DNA of 64,000 bases from Microcystis sp. T1-4 (GTDB lineage Bacteria > Cyanobacteriota > Cyanobacteriia > Cyanobacteriales > Microcystaceae). How positions within the stretch are numbered: the first letter of the stretch is position 1; every line of letters starts with the position of its first letter. The notes under the pieces were generated by a model. It did not search any database, was not told the DNA's origin, and saw only the letters and a list, made by a program, of their open reading frames with translations. This document shows, in pieces, positions 19,236 to 26,665 of the stretch. The position numbers and the translations under genes are program-made. The DNA lies in assembly GCF_000297435.1 (NCBI RefSeq), contig NZ_CAIP01000402.1, positions 9,082 through 73,081 of the forward strand. Reading direction: 5' to 3'.

Positions 19236-19964
19236 TCACAGCAGACGGGATAATAAAGAAAAAACTCCAAAACCGATTAATAAAACCCCACTGACAGGAT
19301 TAATCCACCCGGACCATTGACGCAGGGAAAGAAAGCTTTTCAGCGAGGCAGTAAAAGAACCGACGATAATTAGGGGTAAAACATAGCCGCCGGTGTAGGA
19401 TAACAATAATCCCCCTCCTAAGCTTAAATCCCCCGTATTTGCCACCCATGCCAATAAACTTGCTAGGACTGGTGTACTACAAGGAGAGGCGATTAAACCA
19501 AATGTTAAACCGAGAAGATAGGACCGCAAAATCGGAGGAAAATCCCCGGTAATCCAATCGGTAGCACCAAGGGAGGGGAAGCGCAGGGGTAATAATTCCA
19601 AGAGGTTTAACCCCATCAAAATAGCGATCGCACTGACGATAATTGGTAAACCGATCCCCACCTGTCCATAGACTTTTCCTAGAGTAGCGGCAATTAGTCC
19701 CAATCCCGCTAAGGTGGTAGCTAATCCCAGGGAAAACCATGTGGACTGCCAAAAAGCCGCTAAACGACCTTGATTTTCGTAACCCCCGATATAAGCGACG
19801 GTAATCGGCAACATCGACAGCATACAGGGGGTAAGACTGGTGAGTAAACCGGCTAGAAAAATCACAGCAATACTGACAAAACTAAGGTGAGTTAGTTGGG
19901 AAGTCACTAAGCGATCGGCGTATTGTTCAAGGTGATAGAGTTGAGTCTGTAATTGGTCTAACAT
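19236..19964 (-). CDS. ccdA: Cytochrome c biogenesis protein CcdA
   Basis: The 242-residue product has six membrane helices and the two conserved cysteines of the family in LTSLTPCMLSMLP and ASPCSTPVLASLLAW. CcdA moves reducing equivalents from stromal/cytosolic thioredoxin across the membrane to keep apocytochrome cysteines reduced for haem attachment by CcsA/CcsB. Its place directly upstream of ccsB fits this role. No thioredoxin-like partner is visible in the window. Confidence 0.93.
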   Translation of the reverse strand: MLDQLQTQLYHLEQYADRLVTSQLTHLSFVSIAVIFLAGLLTSLTPCMLSMLPITVAYIGGYENQGRLAAFWQSTWFSLGLATTLAGLGLIAATLGKVYGQVGIGLPIIVSAIAILMGLNLLELLPLRFPSLGATDWITGDFPPILRSYLLGLTFGLIASPCSTPVLASLLAWVANTGDLSLGGGLLLSYTGGYVLPLIIVGSFTASLKSFLSLRQWSGWINPVSGVLLIGFGVFSLLSRLL

Positions 19965-19982
19965 ATTGGGGAATTTTTCAGG

Positions 19983-20345
19983 CTAAATTTGGCTCATTTC
20001 TAGGATATTACCATCCGGATCACTGACAAATAATGCCTTTCTACCTGAGGCACTCATTTGAATTGTATAACCTTGACTTTCTAGATAGTTAGCCATGGCT
20101 GTCACGTCATCAATAGCGAAGGCAATATGAGGATTGCGTCCCCATTTTTGGGGATTGGGACGGTAGTTTTGATAATTGGTATCGACAATTAAATGAATTT
20201 GATAATCTCCCACTTGATACCAAACCCCATCGTATTGAAAAGGGCGATCAATTCTAGTTAATCCTAGAACATTTTCGTAAAAGTTAACGGCTTTTTCTAG
20301 CTCCGTGACTAAAATCCCCGTGTGTAAGGATTTTGTGATGTTCAT
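19983..20345 (-). CDS. VOC (glyoxalase/bleomycin-resistance) family protein
   Basis: The 120-residue product is a single vicinal-oxygen-chelate unit: LHTGILVTELEKAVNFYENVLGL, then HIAFAIDDVTAM and ALFVSDPDGNILEM with a terminal metal-ligand Glu. The start at 20345 is taken because it lies 2 bases after the stop of the upstream permease gene, implying translational coupling. Substrate cannot be predicted; glyoxalase I-like or dioxygenase-like activity are both possible. Confidence 0.8.
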   Translation of the reverse strand: MNITKSLHTGILVTELEKAVNFYENVLGLTRIDRPFQYDGVWYQVGDYQIHLIVDTNYQNYRPNPQKWGRNPHIAFAIDDVTAMANYLESQGYTIQMSASGRKALFVSDPDGNILEMSQI

Positions 20346-20347
20346 AG

Positions 20348-21304
20348 TTAATATCTGACTCGCGGATCGAGCCAACTATAGGTTAAATCGGCAATTAAGT
20401 TAAAGATAACAATTAAAATCCCATAGATAAAGGTAATCGCCATCACTACGGGGGTATCACTGCGGGAAATAGAATCGATTAATAAAGCACCGATACCCGG
20501 CACACGAAACACTTGTTCTGTGACTAAAGCACCGGTAAAAATTGAGGGAATATCGAGAGCAATCAGGGTGACAACGGGAATTAAAGCATTGCGAACTATG
20601 TGCTTAGTGAGGACAGAAAAATTAGTTAATCCCTTCGCTAAGGCAGTTTTAACGTACTCTTGGTGAATTTCTTCAGTTACGGAAGAACGCACAAAACGCA
20701 TCAACATCGCCCCTTGATATAAGCTTAATACAGTTACGGGCATAATTGACTGTTTAACCTGCTCGATCAAACTATTAAAATCACTGATTTCTAGGGTACT
20801 GTTATAAAAAGATGGTAGCCAGTTTAACTGCACACTAAAGATAATTATTAATAATAATCCTGTTACAAAGGTGGGTAAAGAAAAGCCAAGTAGCGAAAAA
20901 GTAGAGATGATTTTGTCTAACCAAGAATAGCGCTTGACTGCTGAAATTACGCCCAAAGGAAAAGCAATTAAAACCCCGAAAATATAGGCAATACCGACAA
21001 TCCAGAGAGTTATGGGTAAACGCTGCCAAATGAGGGTAAAAACCGGGCTGCGACTGGTGAAAGAATAGCCCATATCTCCTTGAAGAAATGCTAACAACCA
21101 CTTGACATAACGCACGGGAAGGGGTTGATCTAATCCGAGACTTTTGCGAATATTTTCTCGCACCGCTTCGGTGATAGCGGGATTAGCTGCAAATTCCCCC
21201 ATCGGATCCCCCGGCGCTAGGGCCAAAATGCCAAAAACCACCATACTAATAGCTAAAAGAGTGGGAATCGAAAATAATAATCTTTTCAGAAAATATTTGA
21301 GCAT
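20348..21304 (-). CDS. Peptide-type ABC transporter permease (DppB/OppB family)
   Basis: The 318-residue permease has six membrane helices, the N-terminal MLKYFLKRLLFSIPTLLAISM typical of DppB, and an EAA-like loop (VKTALAKGLTNFSVLTKHIVRNALIP) for ATPase contact. It begins at the base next to the stop of the substrate-binding protein gene, so both are co-translated. The usual second permease (DppC) and the ATPases are not adjacent; they must be encoded elsewhere. Confidence 0.88.
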   Translation of the reverse strand: MLKYFLKRLLFSIPTLLAISMVVFGILALAPGDPMGEFAANPAITEAVRENIRKSLGLDQPLPVRYVKWLLAFLQGDMGYSFTSRSPVFTLIWQRLPITLWIVGIAYIFGVLIAFPLGVISAVKRYSWLDKIISTFSLLGFSLPTFVTGLLLIIIFSVQLNWLPSFYNSTLEISDFNSLIEQVKQSIMPVTVLSLYQGAMLMRFVRSSVTEEIHQEYVKTALAKGLTNFSVLTKHIVRNALIPVVTLIALDIPSIFTGALVTEQVFRVPGIGALLIDSISRSDTPVVMAITFIYGILIVIFNLIADLTYSWLDPRVRY

Positions 21305-23038
21305 TTATTTACTACGCTTCCAGTCCTTTATGTTCCAAGTATTTCTATCCCAGGGAGTTAATTTAAACCCCGACAAACTATTGCTAATTGCCACCACATC
21401 GGCACGATGAACTAGGGGAATAATCACAAAATTATTGATTAACATATCATTCATTTTAATTGCTATTTCTCTCCGTTTTTCTGGTTTTAATTCTTGACTA
21501 AAAGCTTGCCATAATTTATCGTATTCAGGATTACAATAACGAGCATAATTATCCCCGGCCCAACCATCAGCTTTTTGGGGAATTTCGCTACAGGTAAAGG
21601 TTTTAAAATAGGCTTTTGGATCGGGACTATTATTACCTGTAGTGTACATTTGTAGGTCAGCATAAAACTTTTCTACCGTGTCATCGTTAGCAGGATCGCT
21701 AGAAAAGAAAATACTGGCATCAACAGTTTTTAATTCTACTCCTATCCCGATCGCTTGTAAACTTTGTTTGATAATTTCTTGGGTTTTCTGACGGAGAGGA
21801 TTGACAGTGGTTTGAAAAACTAATTTCATTTCTACCCCATTTTTATCCCTAGTGCCATCACTATTACTATCTTTCCATCCCGCATCATCTAGTAATTTAT
21901 TAGCCTTTTCTAGATTAAATTCATAGCGAGTATTGGGAGAATTATATTCCGATGGCATCACAATAAAATTAGGAGTTGTTTTCCCAGTAATACCATAAAG
22001 CTGCGTGGCAATAGTATCTCTATCAACGGCTAAAGATAAAGCTTCTCTTACTTTTACATCACTCAAAAAAGGATGGGGAAACTTAATACTAGACCTCTCA
22101 CCTTCGGGAGTAACTTGATTAGGATCGCTCAAATTAAATAAAACTCGTTCAATCAAAGAACCGAAACTAGATATTAACTGACCCCGACCCGCTTTTTCTA
22201 AATCACTTAAAACCTTAGCCTCCACTTGCAAATTATAGGCATAATCCGCCTCCTGTGTCTGTAAAACCGCTCGTGCCGCCGAAGTGGCATCACCTCCTCC
22301 TTTTAATTCTATTCTTTGAAAACCTAATTTATCCGCTTCTCTAAAGAAAGAATTTGGTTCATAAACTGCCGTATCTCCCGGTTTAAATTCTACCACTTTA
22401 TAGGGGCCAGTTCCCACCGGTAATAAATTAGCAGGGGCCTGGCGTGCCGTTTCATTGCTATACTTTTCATAGAGATGAGCGGGTAAAATCATCCCTTCTG
22501 TTCCCACAAAAACTAATGACCACGCGGGATTAACTTGCTTAAAAGTTATTTTAACTGTATGGGGATCGATCGCTTCCACACTTTTAACTATTTCATAATT
22601 GCCGGCGCTAGTAGAACCAGTTTTCGGATTGGTAATAAAATTATAGGTAGCGATGACATCTTTGGCAGTAAAAGGAGTACCATCTGACCATTTAATATCT
22701 TTTTTTAGCTTCCATGTCACCGATTTACCATCCCGGGCAACTCCCCCATTTTCAATAGTAGGAATTTCTGCCGCTAAAAAAGGAACTAATTCCCCTTTTT
22801 CATCGAAACTAGCCAAAGGTTCTAGGGTAATACGACTCGCTTCTGAGTCTTTAAATCCCGTGGAGAGATGGGGATTTAAAATCGTCGGTGCTTGCCAATA
22901 CAAAAGTTTTAAAGTTTCTGGATTATTATTGGTCGTTGCCGGAGGATTATTAGCTGTTTGTTGACGACAAGCACTAAAAACCAGCGTACAACTAAGGGAT
23001 AAAATTAACAGGGGCAAGAAAAGCGATCGCTTAAACAT
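21305..23038 (-). CDS. Peptide-type ABC transporter substrate-binding lipoprotein (SBP family 5)
   Basis: A protein of about 577 residues with a lipoprotein signal (MFKRSLFLPLLILSLSC, with FSAC near residue 23 as the likely lipobox). The body matches bacterial extracellular solute-binding protein family 5: LKLLYWQAPTILNPHL, WSDGTPFTAKDVIATYNF, VGTGPYKVVEF and a late VREALSLAVDRDTIA segment. It should bind oligopeptides or similar ligands in the periplasm and hand them to the co-translated permease. The start at 23038 (ATG) is preferred over TTG at 23050. Confidence 0.88.
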   Translation of the reverse strand: MFKRSLFLPLLILSLSCTLVFSACRQQTANNPPATTNNNPETLKLLYWQAPTILNPHLSTGFKDSEASRITLEPLASFDEKGELVPFLAAEIPTIENGGVARDGKSVTWKLKKDIKWSDGTPFTAKDVIATYNFITNPKTGSTSAGNYEIVKSVEAIDPHTVKITFKQVNPAWSLVFVGTEGMILPAHLYEKYSNETARQAPANLLPVGTGPYKVVEFKPGDTAVYEPNSFFREADKLGFQRIELKGGGDATSAARAVLQTQEADYAYNLQVEAKVLSDLEKAGRGQLISSFGSLIERVLFNLSDPNQVTPEGERSSIKFPHPFLSDVKVREALSLAVDRDTIATQLYGITGKTTPNFIVMPSEYNSPNTRYEFNLEKANKLLDDAGWKDSNSDGTRDKNGVEMKLVFQTTVNPLRQKTQEIIKQSLQAIGIGVELKTVDASIFFSSDPANDDTVEKFYADLQMYTTGNNSPDPKAYFKTFTCSEIPQKADGWAGDNYARYCNPEYDKLWQAFSQELKPEKRREIAIKMNDMLINNFVIIPLVHRADVVAISNSLSGFKLTPWDRNTWNIKDWKRSK

Positions 23039-23137
23039 TTTTAATGACAATCAATAATTCAACAGGGTGACTTAGGTGATTCCCTAACCCACCAATAACA
23101 AGTTATCAGACATTGAGTCTTGATCTCGATCGATTAA

Positions 23138-23482
23138 TTGATTATTTGCCTTTATCCATTCCTAGTCAAGTTAAATCGATCATGCTATGGTAGCGATGCT
23201 GTACTAGACAAGAAAATTCTAGGCACGGCGACGAAAATGCTTATGACCTTATTTCATCAGGGTGCGACAGCAGAGGAAATCGTTAATCGTTACCCATCAC
23301 TAAATCTAGCTGACGTTTACGCCACGATCGCTTTTTACCTCAAGCACCAATCGGAAGTAGAATCCTACTTGCAACAGCGACAACAGCAAGCACAGGAGAT
23401 TCGGGTAATCAATCAAGAGAGATTTGACCCCCAGGGATTGCGGGATCGCTTTCTTGCGCGTAAAGCAGCGCGGCAAGCATGA
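23138..23482 (+). CDS. DUF433 antitoxin, N-terminus possibly degenerate
   Basis: The frame encodes a DUF433-type antitoxin of a type II pair: FHQGATAEEIVNRYPSLNLADVYATIAFYLKHQSEVESYLQ is the family core. The N-terminal region lacks the usual GTRxxV motif; ILGTATKMLMTL is about two residues shorter than expected. The only in-frame starts are a TTG at 23138 and ATGs from 23237, so start and integrity are uncertain. Its stop overlaps the ATG of a truncated DUF5615 toxin (ATGA at 23479-23482). Confidence 0.6.
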   Translation: MIICLYPFLVKLNRSCYGSDAVLDKKILGTATKMLMTLFHQGATAEEIVNRYPSLNLADVYATIAFYLKHQSEVESYLQQRQQQAQEIRVINQERFDPQGLRDRFLARKAARQA

Positions 23483-23520
23483 TTAAGCTTCTGGTTGATG
23501 AGAACTTTGATAATACTTAA
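23479..23520 (+). pseudogene. DUF5615 PIN-like toxin, truncated after 13 codons
   Basis: ATGA couples this frame to the DUF433 antitoxin. It reads MIKLLVDENFDNT and then TAA. The peptide is the start of the DUF5615 PIN-like toxin family, including its first acidic active-site residues (VDEN). The interspersed repeat at 23522-23590 begins two bases after the stop, so insertion of or replacement by that repeat probably removed the rest of the toxin. Confidence 0.7.
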
Positions 23521-23521
23521 C

Positions 23522-23590
23522 TGGTGCGTTACGGCGGATTACTAATTTTGGTTTTTCATTCCAAGGTTATCACCGCCTAACGCACCCTAC
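23522..23590. repeat. Palindromic interspersed repeat (GGTGCGTTACGGCGG arms)
   Basis: GGTGCGTTACGGCGG at the left is the near-reverse complement of CCGCCTAACGCACC at the right, so the 69 bases fold into one hairpin. It abuts the broken DUF5615 toxin frame. Confidence 0.65.
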
Positions 23591-23610
23591 AAAATTGCTT
23601 TTGCATGAGT

Positions 23611-23643
23611 AGAAAACGGGTTTCTTGGAGAAACCCGTTTTCT
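23611..23643. repeat. REP-like hairpin (solo copy)
   Basis: AGAAAACGGGTTTCT and AGAAACCCGTTTTCT pair around TGG. The flanks (GCATGAGT on the left, GTGCGTTACTCA on the right) are also present, inverted, around the solo copy at 45594-45626. The 15-base word is the same family as the array beside the RAYT gene at 49997. Confidence 0.75.
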
Positions 23644-23681
23644 GTGCGTTACTCAAGGGATTTAGTGCGATCGCCGATCTT

Positions 23682-23711
23682 GTAGGGTGCGTTAATGAAA
23701 TGTAACGCACC
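23682..23711. repeat. Short GTAGGGTGCGTTA / TAACGCACC hairpin
   Basis: GTAGGGTGCGTTA followed by TGTAACGCACC forms a small hairpin of the interspersed repeat family. The preceding GTGCGATCGCCGATCTT is shared with the copy at 26229. Confidence 0.55.
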
Positions 23712-23803
23712 TTATCTAATGTTCAAAATCCGTGCGTTACGCTAACGCTAACACAGGCTACATCATATCAATCGCAAAGATAAATAATTGATAAGCGATC
23801 GGC

Positions 23804-23890
23804 GCATAACACATCATTGGAGCGGACAATATTAGAGTAGTTTACGCTTAGTTGAACGGAATCTCTTGCTGCTCAATTAAGCCGTTATGT
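23804..23890 (+). other. attC-like integron recombination site 1
   Basis: The 5' end GCATAAC and 3' end GTTATG are complementary. Inner arms TTGGAGCGGA and TGCTGCTCAA pair with a mismatch and an unpaired base, as in bottom-strand attC folding. The whole site is 87 bases. It lies inside a 117-base sequence (23771-23887) repeated at 24745-24861. It ends 23 bases before the DUF1643-like gene, as expected for the attC of the preceding cassette. Confidence 0.65.
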
Positions 23891-23912
23891 TTCATTCGGA
23901 GCGCTAGCCTAA

Positions 23913-24584
23913 GTGGAATTTGTTTACGCAGATGAATTGAAGCGCTCCTTCTCGGTGCGAGGGGATTTCTATGACGTAGAAATCGCCGGAAAAGTGTTTC
24001 CGTGCCGAAGCGTTTTGGAAATTATCGCCAATGCCGGAGATTCTGAAGCCACAGGGGTGCCGGACGCGGTAGTGATAATGATGAATCCGGGTTCTTCTAG
24101 GCCACTCGATATAAGTTACATTCCAAAATGCTACTCAGTGAGCGATGTACTTGATGGCGGATGGTCGAGGGAACTGATTCCAGCCAGGCCAGATAACGCG
24201 CAGTACCAACTGATGCGCCTGATGTTGCTAAAGAGGTGGAAGCACGTCAGGGTTCTCAACCTATCAGATCTCAGAAACGGAAACAGCGGCAGCTTTTCAG
24301 TGGATTTTGAGGATGCTCAGAAGCGTGACCCCTCCAGTCCCCATAGCATTATCCATCCCAAGCGGCTCGGCGGGCTTCAACGTGATTGTGCGGGAAGTTC
24401 TCGCATAGTTGCAGCATGGGGTTCTACTGAAGTACTTCGAAATGCTGCTATTGCATTCTTATCCGAAATCCCTGGGGTGCAGGGGCTACAGTTGGACTAC
24501 CCTTGGTACCGCTATCCCAGTCCATATAGAAAAGATCAGAAGATCGATTGGTTAATCAGTGCCTTCGATAAACTTGAAACATAA
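23913..24584 (+). CDS. DUF1643-like protein carried as an integron-type cassette
   Basis: The 223-residue soluble product has VVIMMNPGSSRPLD near residues 52-65, a VLNLSDLRNGNSGSF motif near 113-127 and RIVAAWGS near 167-174, a layout resembling DUF1643 proteins, whose function is unknown. Its stop codon TAA (24582-24584) lies inside the left end of an attC site, and another attC ends 23 bases before its start, so the gene occupies a complete cassette. Its sequence is more GC-rich than the neighbouring genes, which supports acquisition by transfer. Confidence 0.65.
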   Translation: MEFVYADELKRSFSVRGDFYDVEIAGKVFPCRSVLEIIANAGDSEATGVPDAVVIMMNPGSSRPLDISYIPKCYSVSDVLDGGWSRELIPARPDNAQYQLMRLMLLKRWKHVRVLNLSDLRNGNSGSFSVDFEDAQKRDPSSPHSIIHPKRLGGLQRDCAGSSRIVAAWGSTEVLRNAAIAFLSEIPGVQGLQLDYPWYRYPSPYRKDQKIDWLISAFDKLET

Positions 24585-24648
24585 CACTTCGTTCCAGGGT
24601 CCGCTGCGCGATAAAGCTGCGCAGCGCCCCTGAACTCGAACGTTATGC
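24580..24648 (+). other. attC integron recombination site 2
   Basis: CATAAC and GTTATG are perfectly complementary outer boxes. TTCGTTCCAGGG pairs with CCCCTGAACTCGAA leaving extra-helical bases, and the centre is a perfect CGCTGCGC / GCGCAGCG stem. Size (about 69 bases), box order and the overlap with the upstream stop codon match the canonical attC layout. This is the best-formed site of the set. Confidence 0.85.
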
Positions 24649-24777
24649 TGAAACGATACGCCCGTTAAAGTTATCTATTTTTAGACAAGTTTAAGCAAGC
24701 AAAAGTTATCGGTTTCGTTGATGAGTTCCGAGAGATTGTCGGCGATCGCAAAGATAAATAATTGATAAGCGATCGGG
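24649..24777 (+). pseudogene. Remnant cassette with the last codons of an unknown gene
   Basis: Between attC 2 and attC 3 a frame without a start reads SYLFLDKFKQAK, then VIGFVDEFREIVGDRKDK, and stops at TAA. The bases coding the last few residues (RKDK) and the following spacer are repeated before attC 1, so both cassettes once ended with the same gene. The upstream part is lost. The protein is not recognised. Confidence 0.45.
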
Positions 24778-24864
24778 GCATAACACATCATTGGAGCGGA
24801 CAATATTAGAGTAGTTTACGCTTAGTTGAACGGAATCTCTTGCTGCTCAATTAAGCCGTTAGGC
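24778..24864 (+). other. attC-like integron recombination site 3
   Basis: The site is nearly identical to attC 1 over its body but ends in GTTAGGC, an exact GTTRRRY core site. The left GCATAAC is the partner box. It lies in the second copy of the 117-base duplication (24745-24861). Confidence 0.65.
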
Positions 24865-24902
24865 GGCTTCACATCCCGTGTGCCTCATACTCACAGTTAG
24901 CC

Positions 24903-24990
24903 GTAGGGTGCGTTCCCTAATGTGGCTCCTACCGCTCCACTAGCAGTAGGCTAATCTGGATAACACGCTTTTGGGCGTGATATACGGAAA
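24903..24990. repeat. 88-base interspersed repeat, copy 1
   Basis: GTAGGGTGCGTTCCCTAATG through TATACGGAAA is repeated at 26244-26331 with one mismatch, and its first 39 bases again at 27022-27060. The three copies separate the toxin-antitoxin units of this island. Confidence 0.8.
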
Positions 24991-25016
24991 AGTTACAGCA
25001 AAAAAGGAGGTTTATT

Positions 25017-25292
25017 ATGGCTGAATGACTAGCAGTTGATGTTTCGAGAACTTACGAATCTGGTATGCTTGGCAAGCGAGGAGACGATAAATTTCCTTGC
25101 ACCGGAGCAAGAATAACACGGGTAGAATTCCACAAAGAAGTTTCCAAACACCGTATTACTCCCTTTGATGATGGCATAGGACGGGGTGACGCTCACACAA
25201 ATGATACTGAACTGCCAGATGTTGGAGTTCACTACTGGCTAGATGCAGGAACGAGGCTGAAATACATTTTGAAGGTCTGGGTTGAGGATTAA
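25017..25292 (+). pseudogene. Unrecognised gene with a TGA at codon 4
   Basis: A strong ribosome binding site (AAAAAGGAGG) stands 6 bases before ATG GCT GAA TGA, and the same frame then stays open to 25292 through LAVDVSRTYESGMLGKRGDD and onward to LKYILKVWVED. Without the TGA the product would be 91 residues. An internal ATG at 25065 gives 75 residues but has no ribosome binding site. Either a nonsense mutation or an unusual start is present. The product is soluble with a HxxxxH-poor, Asp/Gly-rich middle. No family recognised. Confidence 0.5.
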
Positions 25293-25384
25293 GGATTTTG
25301 TGAATCAGTCGTTGGGGGGCGTTGGTTCCCCTTGCTTTTTTTGTGCGCTACTATGGAATTAAATGATTAAAAGCTAAGACTGCT

Positions 25385-25762
25385 ATGGCACTGGCATCGA
25401 ATGGACAAACAGCTATAATCCGCACAGAGCGAGGGCTTACAATTGCGGATACTCGTATTACTCTGTATGACGTAATCGATTATCTCAAAGCTCAGTATCC
25501 ACCCAAGTTTATTCGTGATGCCTTCAATCTTACAGATGCTCAGATTCATGCTGCCCTTTCCTACATTGAAACACATCGAACAGAAGTGGAAGCGGAATAT
25601 CAGGAGGTTTTAAAGACTGCCGCAGAAACTAAACAATTTTGGGAAGAGAGGAATCGCGAACGTTTTGCTCGGATCGCTGCTACTCCTCCTCGTCCAGGCT
25701 ATGAAGCGGTTAGAGCTAAACTTCAGGAACGGAGAGCAAAGCGGGAAGCGAAGAAGCAATGA
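25385..25762 (+). CDS. DUF433-type antitoxin
   Basis: The 125-residue product contains the DUF433 helix-turn-helix unit: RTERGLTIADTRITLYDVIDYL, then YPPKFIRDAFNLTDAQIHAALSYIETH. A charged C-terminal tail (KLQERRAKREAKKQ) that would wrap the toxin follows. It overlaps the toxin start by four bases (ATGA), the usual arrangement for translation-coupled type II toxin-antitoxin pairs. This module is intact, unlike the related one at 23138-23520. Confidence 0.8.
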   Translation: MALASNGQTAIIRTERGLTIADTRITLYDVIDYLKAQYPPKFIRDAFNLTDAQIHAALSYIETHRTEVEAEYQEVLKTAAETKQFWEERNRERFARIAATPPRPGYEAVRAKLQERRAKREAKKQ

Positions 25763-26151
25763 TTGTTCTGGCTGATTACAACTTGAATCGGCAGGCAATT
25801 CTGATCTCTGGAAGTCTTGTTGTTAGCGGGTTATTAGATCTCGCTCTAATTCGGTTGAGGACATTTGAAGACGTTGGCTTACCCGCAGACAGCAATGATC
25901 GAGTAGTTTGGAGATTTGCCCAAACCAACGGGATGCTCTTACTTACGGCAAACCGGAATGCGAAGGGTGAAGACTCGTTGGAACAAGTAATGCGTGAAGA
26001 AAATCAACCGACTTCATTTCCGATCATTACGATTGGCGATCCGGATAGGGTCAATGAATCTGACTATCGAGAACGCTGCGTTGAAAGGCTTGTAGAAATT
26101 GTGATCGATATCCAAGACTATATGGGGGCTGGTCGGTTGTTTATTCCATAA
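25759..26151 (+). CDS. DUF5615 PIN-like toxin
   Basis: This 130-residue product starts MIVLADYNLNRQA, with the early Asp of the PIN-like fold, and has DSNDRVVWRFAQTNGMLLLTANRN near residues 54-77, where the NDxxV and LLLTAN motifs are typical of DUF5615 proteins. It is the predicted RNase toxin of the pair formed with the overlapping DUF433 gene. Length is usual and no break is seen. Confidence 0.8.
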   Translation: MIVLADYNLNRQAILISGSLVVSGLLDLALIRLRTFEDVGLPADSNDRVVWRFAQTNGMLLLTANRNAKGEDSLEQVMREENQPTSFPIITIGDPDRVNESDYRERCVERLVEIVIDIQDYMGAGRLFIP

Positions 26152-26186
26152 GGTGATTGGCGCATCATATCTGTTGGTGACACAGC

Positions 26187-26228
26187 ATAACAACCCCAAT
26201 GCACTCCGACCGACGAAAGCTAATCAGT
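26187..26228 (+). other. Probable left half of an attC site
   Basis: GCATAACAACCCCAATGCAC followed by TCCGACCGACGAAAGC resembles the 5' half of an attC site placed after the DUF5615 toxin gene. The 3' half is not found; a copy of the interspersed repeat begins at about 26229. Read as a site cut by repeat insertion or replacement. Confidence 0.4.
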
Positions 26229-26243
26229 GTGATCGCCGATCTT

Positions 26244-26331
26244 GTAGGGTGCGTTCCCTAATGTGGCTCCTACCGCTCCACTAGCAGTAGGCTAATCTGG
26301 CTAACACGCTTTTGGGCGTGATATACGGAAA
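26244..26331. repeat. 88-base interspersed repeat, copy 2
   Basis: Copy of 24903-24990 with one mismatch (C for A before TAACACGC). It is followed by GTTTCCGTA, extending a small TACGGAAA/TTTCCGTA palindrome. Confidence 0.8.
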
Positions 26332-26360
26332 GTTTCCGTATAATCAATAGTCCAGTAGTC

Positions 26361-26396
26361 GTAACGCACCACCCACGAGATATATTAAAAATAGCC
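26361..26396. repeat. 35-base interspersed word, copy 1
   Basis: GTAACGCACCACCCACGAGA followed by TATATTAAAAATAGC is repeated at 26981-27015 with one mismatch. In both places it joins two other repeat types. Confidence 0.7.
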
Positions 26397-26398
26397 TC

Positions 26399-26518
26399 GT
26401 AGGTTGGGTTGAGCGAAACAATACTGAGGCGAAAATAGCTTAATTCGCTTGAAAAAGCGAAACCCAACCACCCCAAAGGTTACTCTTTGTTGGGTTTCCT
26501 TGCGTCAACCCAACCTAC
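26399..26518. mobile_element. 120-base MITE with GTAGGTTGGGTTGA inverted ends
   Basis: The ends GTAGGTTGGGTTGA and TCAACCCAACCTAC are perfect 14-base inverted repeats, and inner arms (AATTCGCTTGAAAAAGCGAA, AACCCAAC) add further folding. There is no coding capacity. Similar but shorter words (GTAGGTTGGGTTGA, AACCCATCCTAC) occur at 28128-28194. Confidence 0.75.
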
Positions 26519-26524
26519 AATAAT

Positions 26525-26665
26525 TGCTTACCCAGATTGGTACTTCATGAACTGGCAGGGCAACGTAAAGGAACCTGGACGGTGAGAGTATCTGGAAACT
26601 GGCGGATCACTTTCACCTTTGACGGTGTTGGTGCTTGTGATGTCGATCTTGAGGACTACCACTGA
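26525..26665 (+). pseudogene. higB toxin, C-terminal part only
   Basis: An open frame without a start reads LHELAGQRKGTWTVRVSGNW, then [20 protein letters not shown], and stops at TGA, the C-terminal part of a HigB/RelE-type RNase toxin (family words GxWTVRVSGNWRITF and DVDLEDYH). The N-terminal half is missing and a MITE ends about 7 bases upstream of the fragment. The stop overlaps the higA start (TGATG). Confidence 0.8.

Noticed and set aside
20348..23038. Complete peptide transporter operon
   Set aside because: Only the binding protein and one permease are present; the downstream gene is a VOC protein, so this is not a full dpp/opp operon.
24862..24902. A fourth attC site at CAGTTAGCCGTAGGG
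   Set aside because: GTTAGCC does not fit GTTRRRY and no complementary left box was found within 150 bases.
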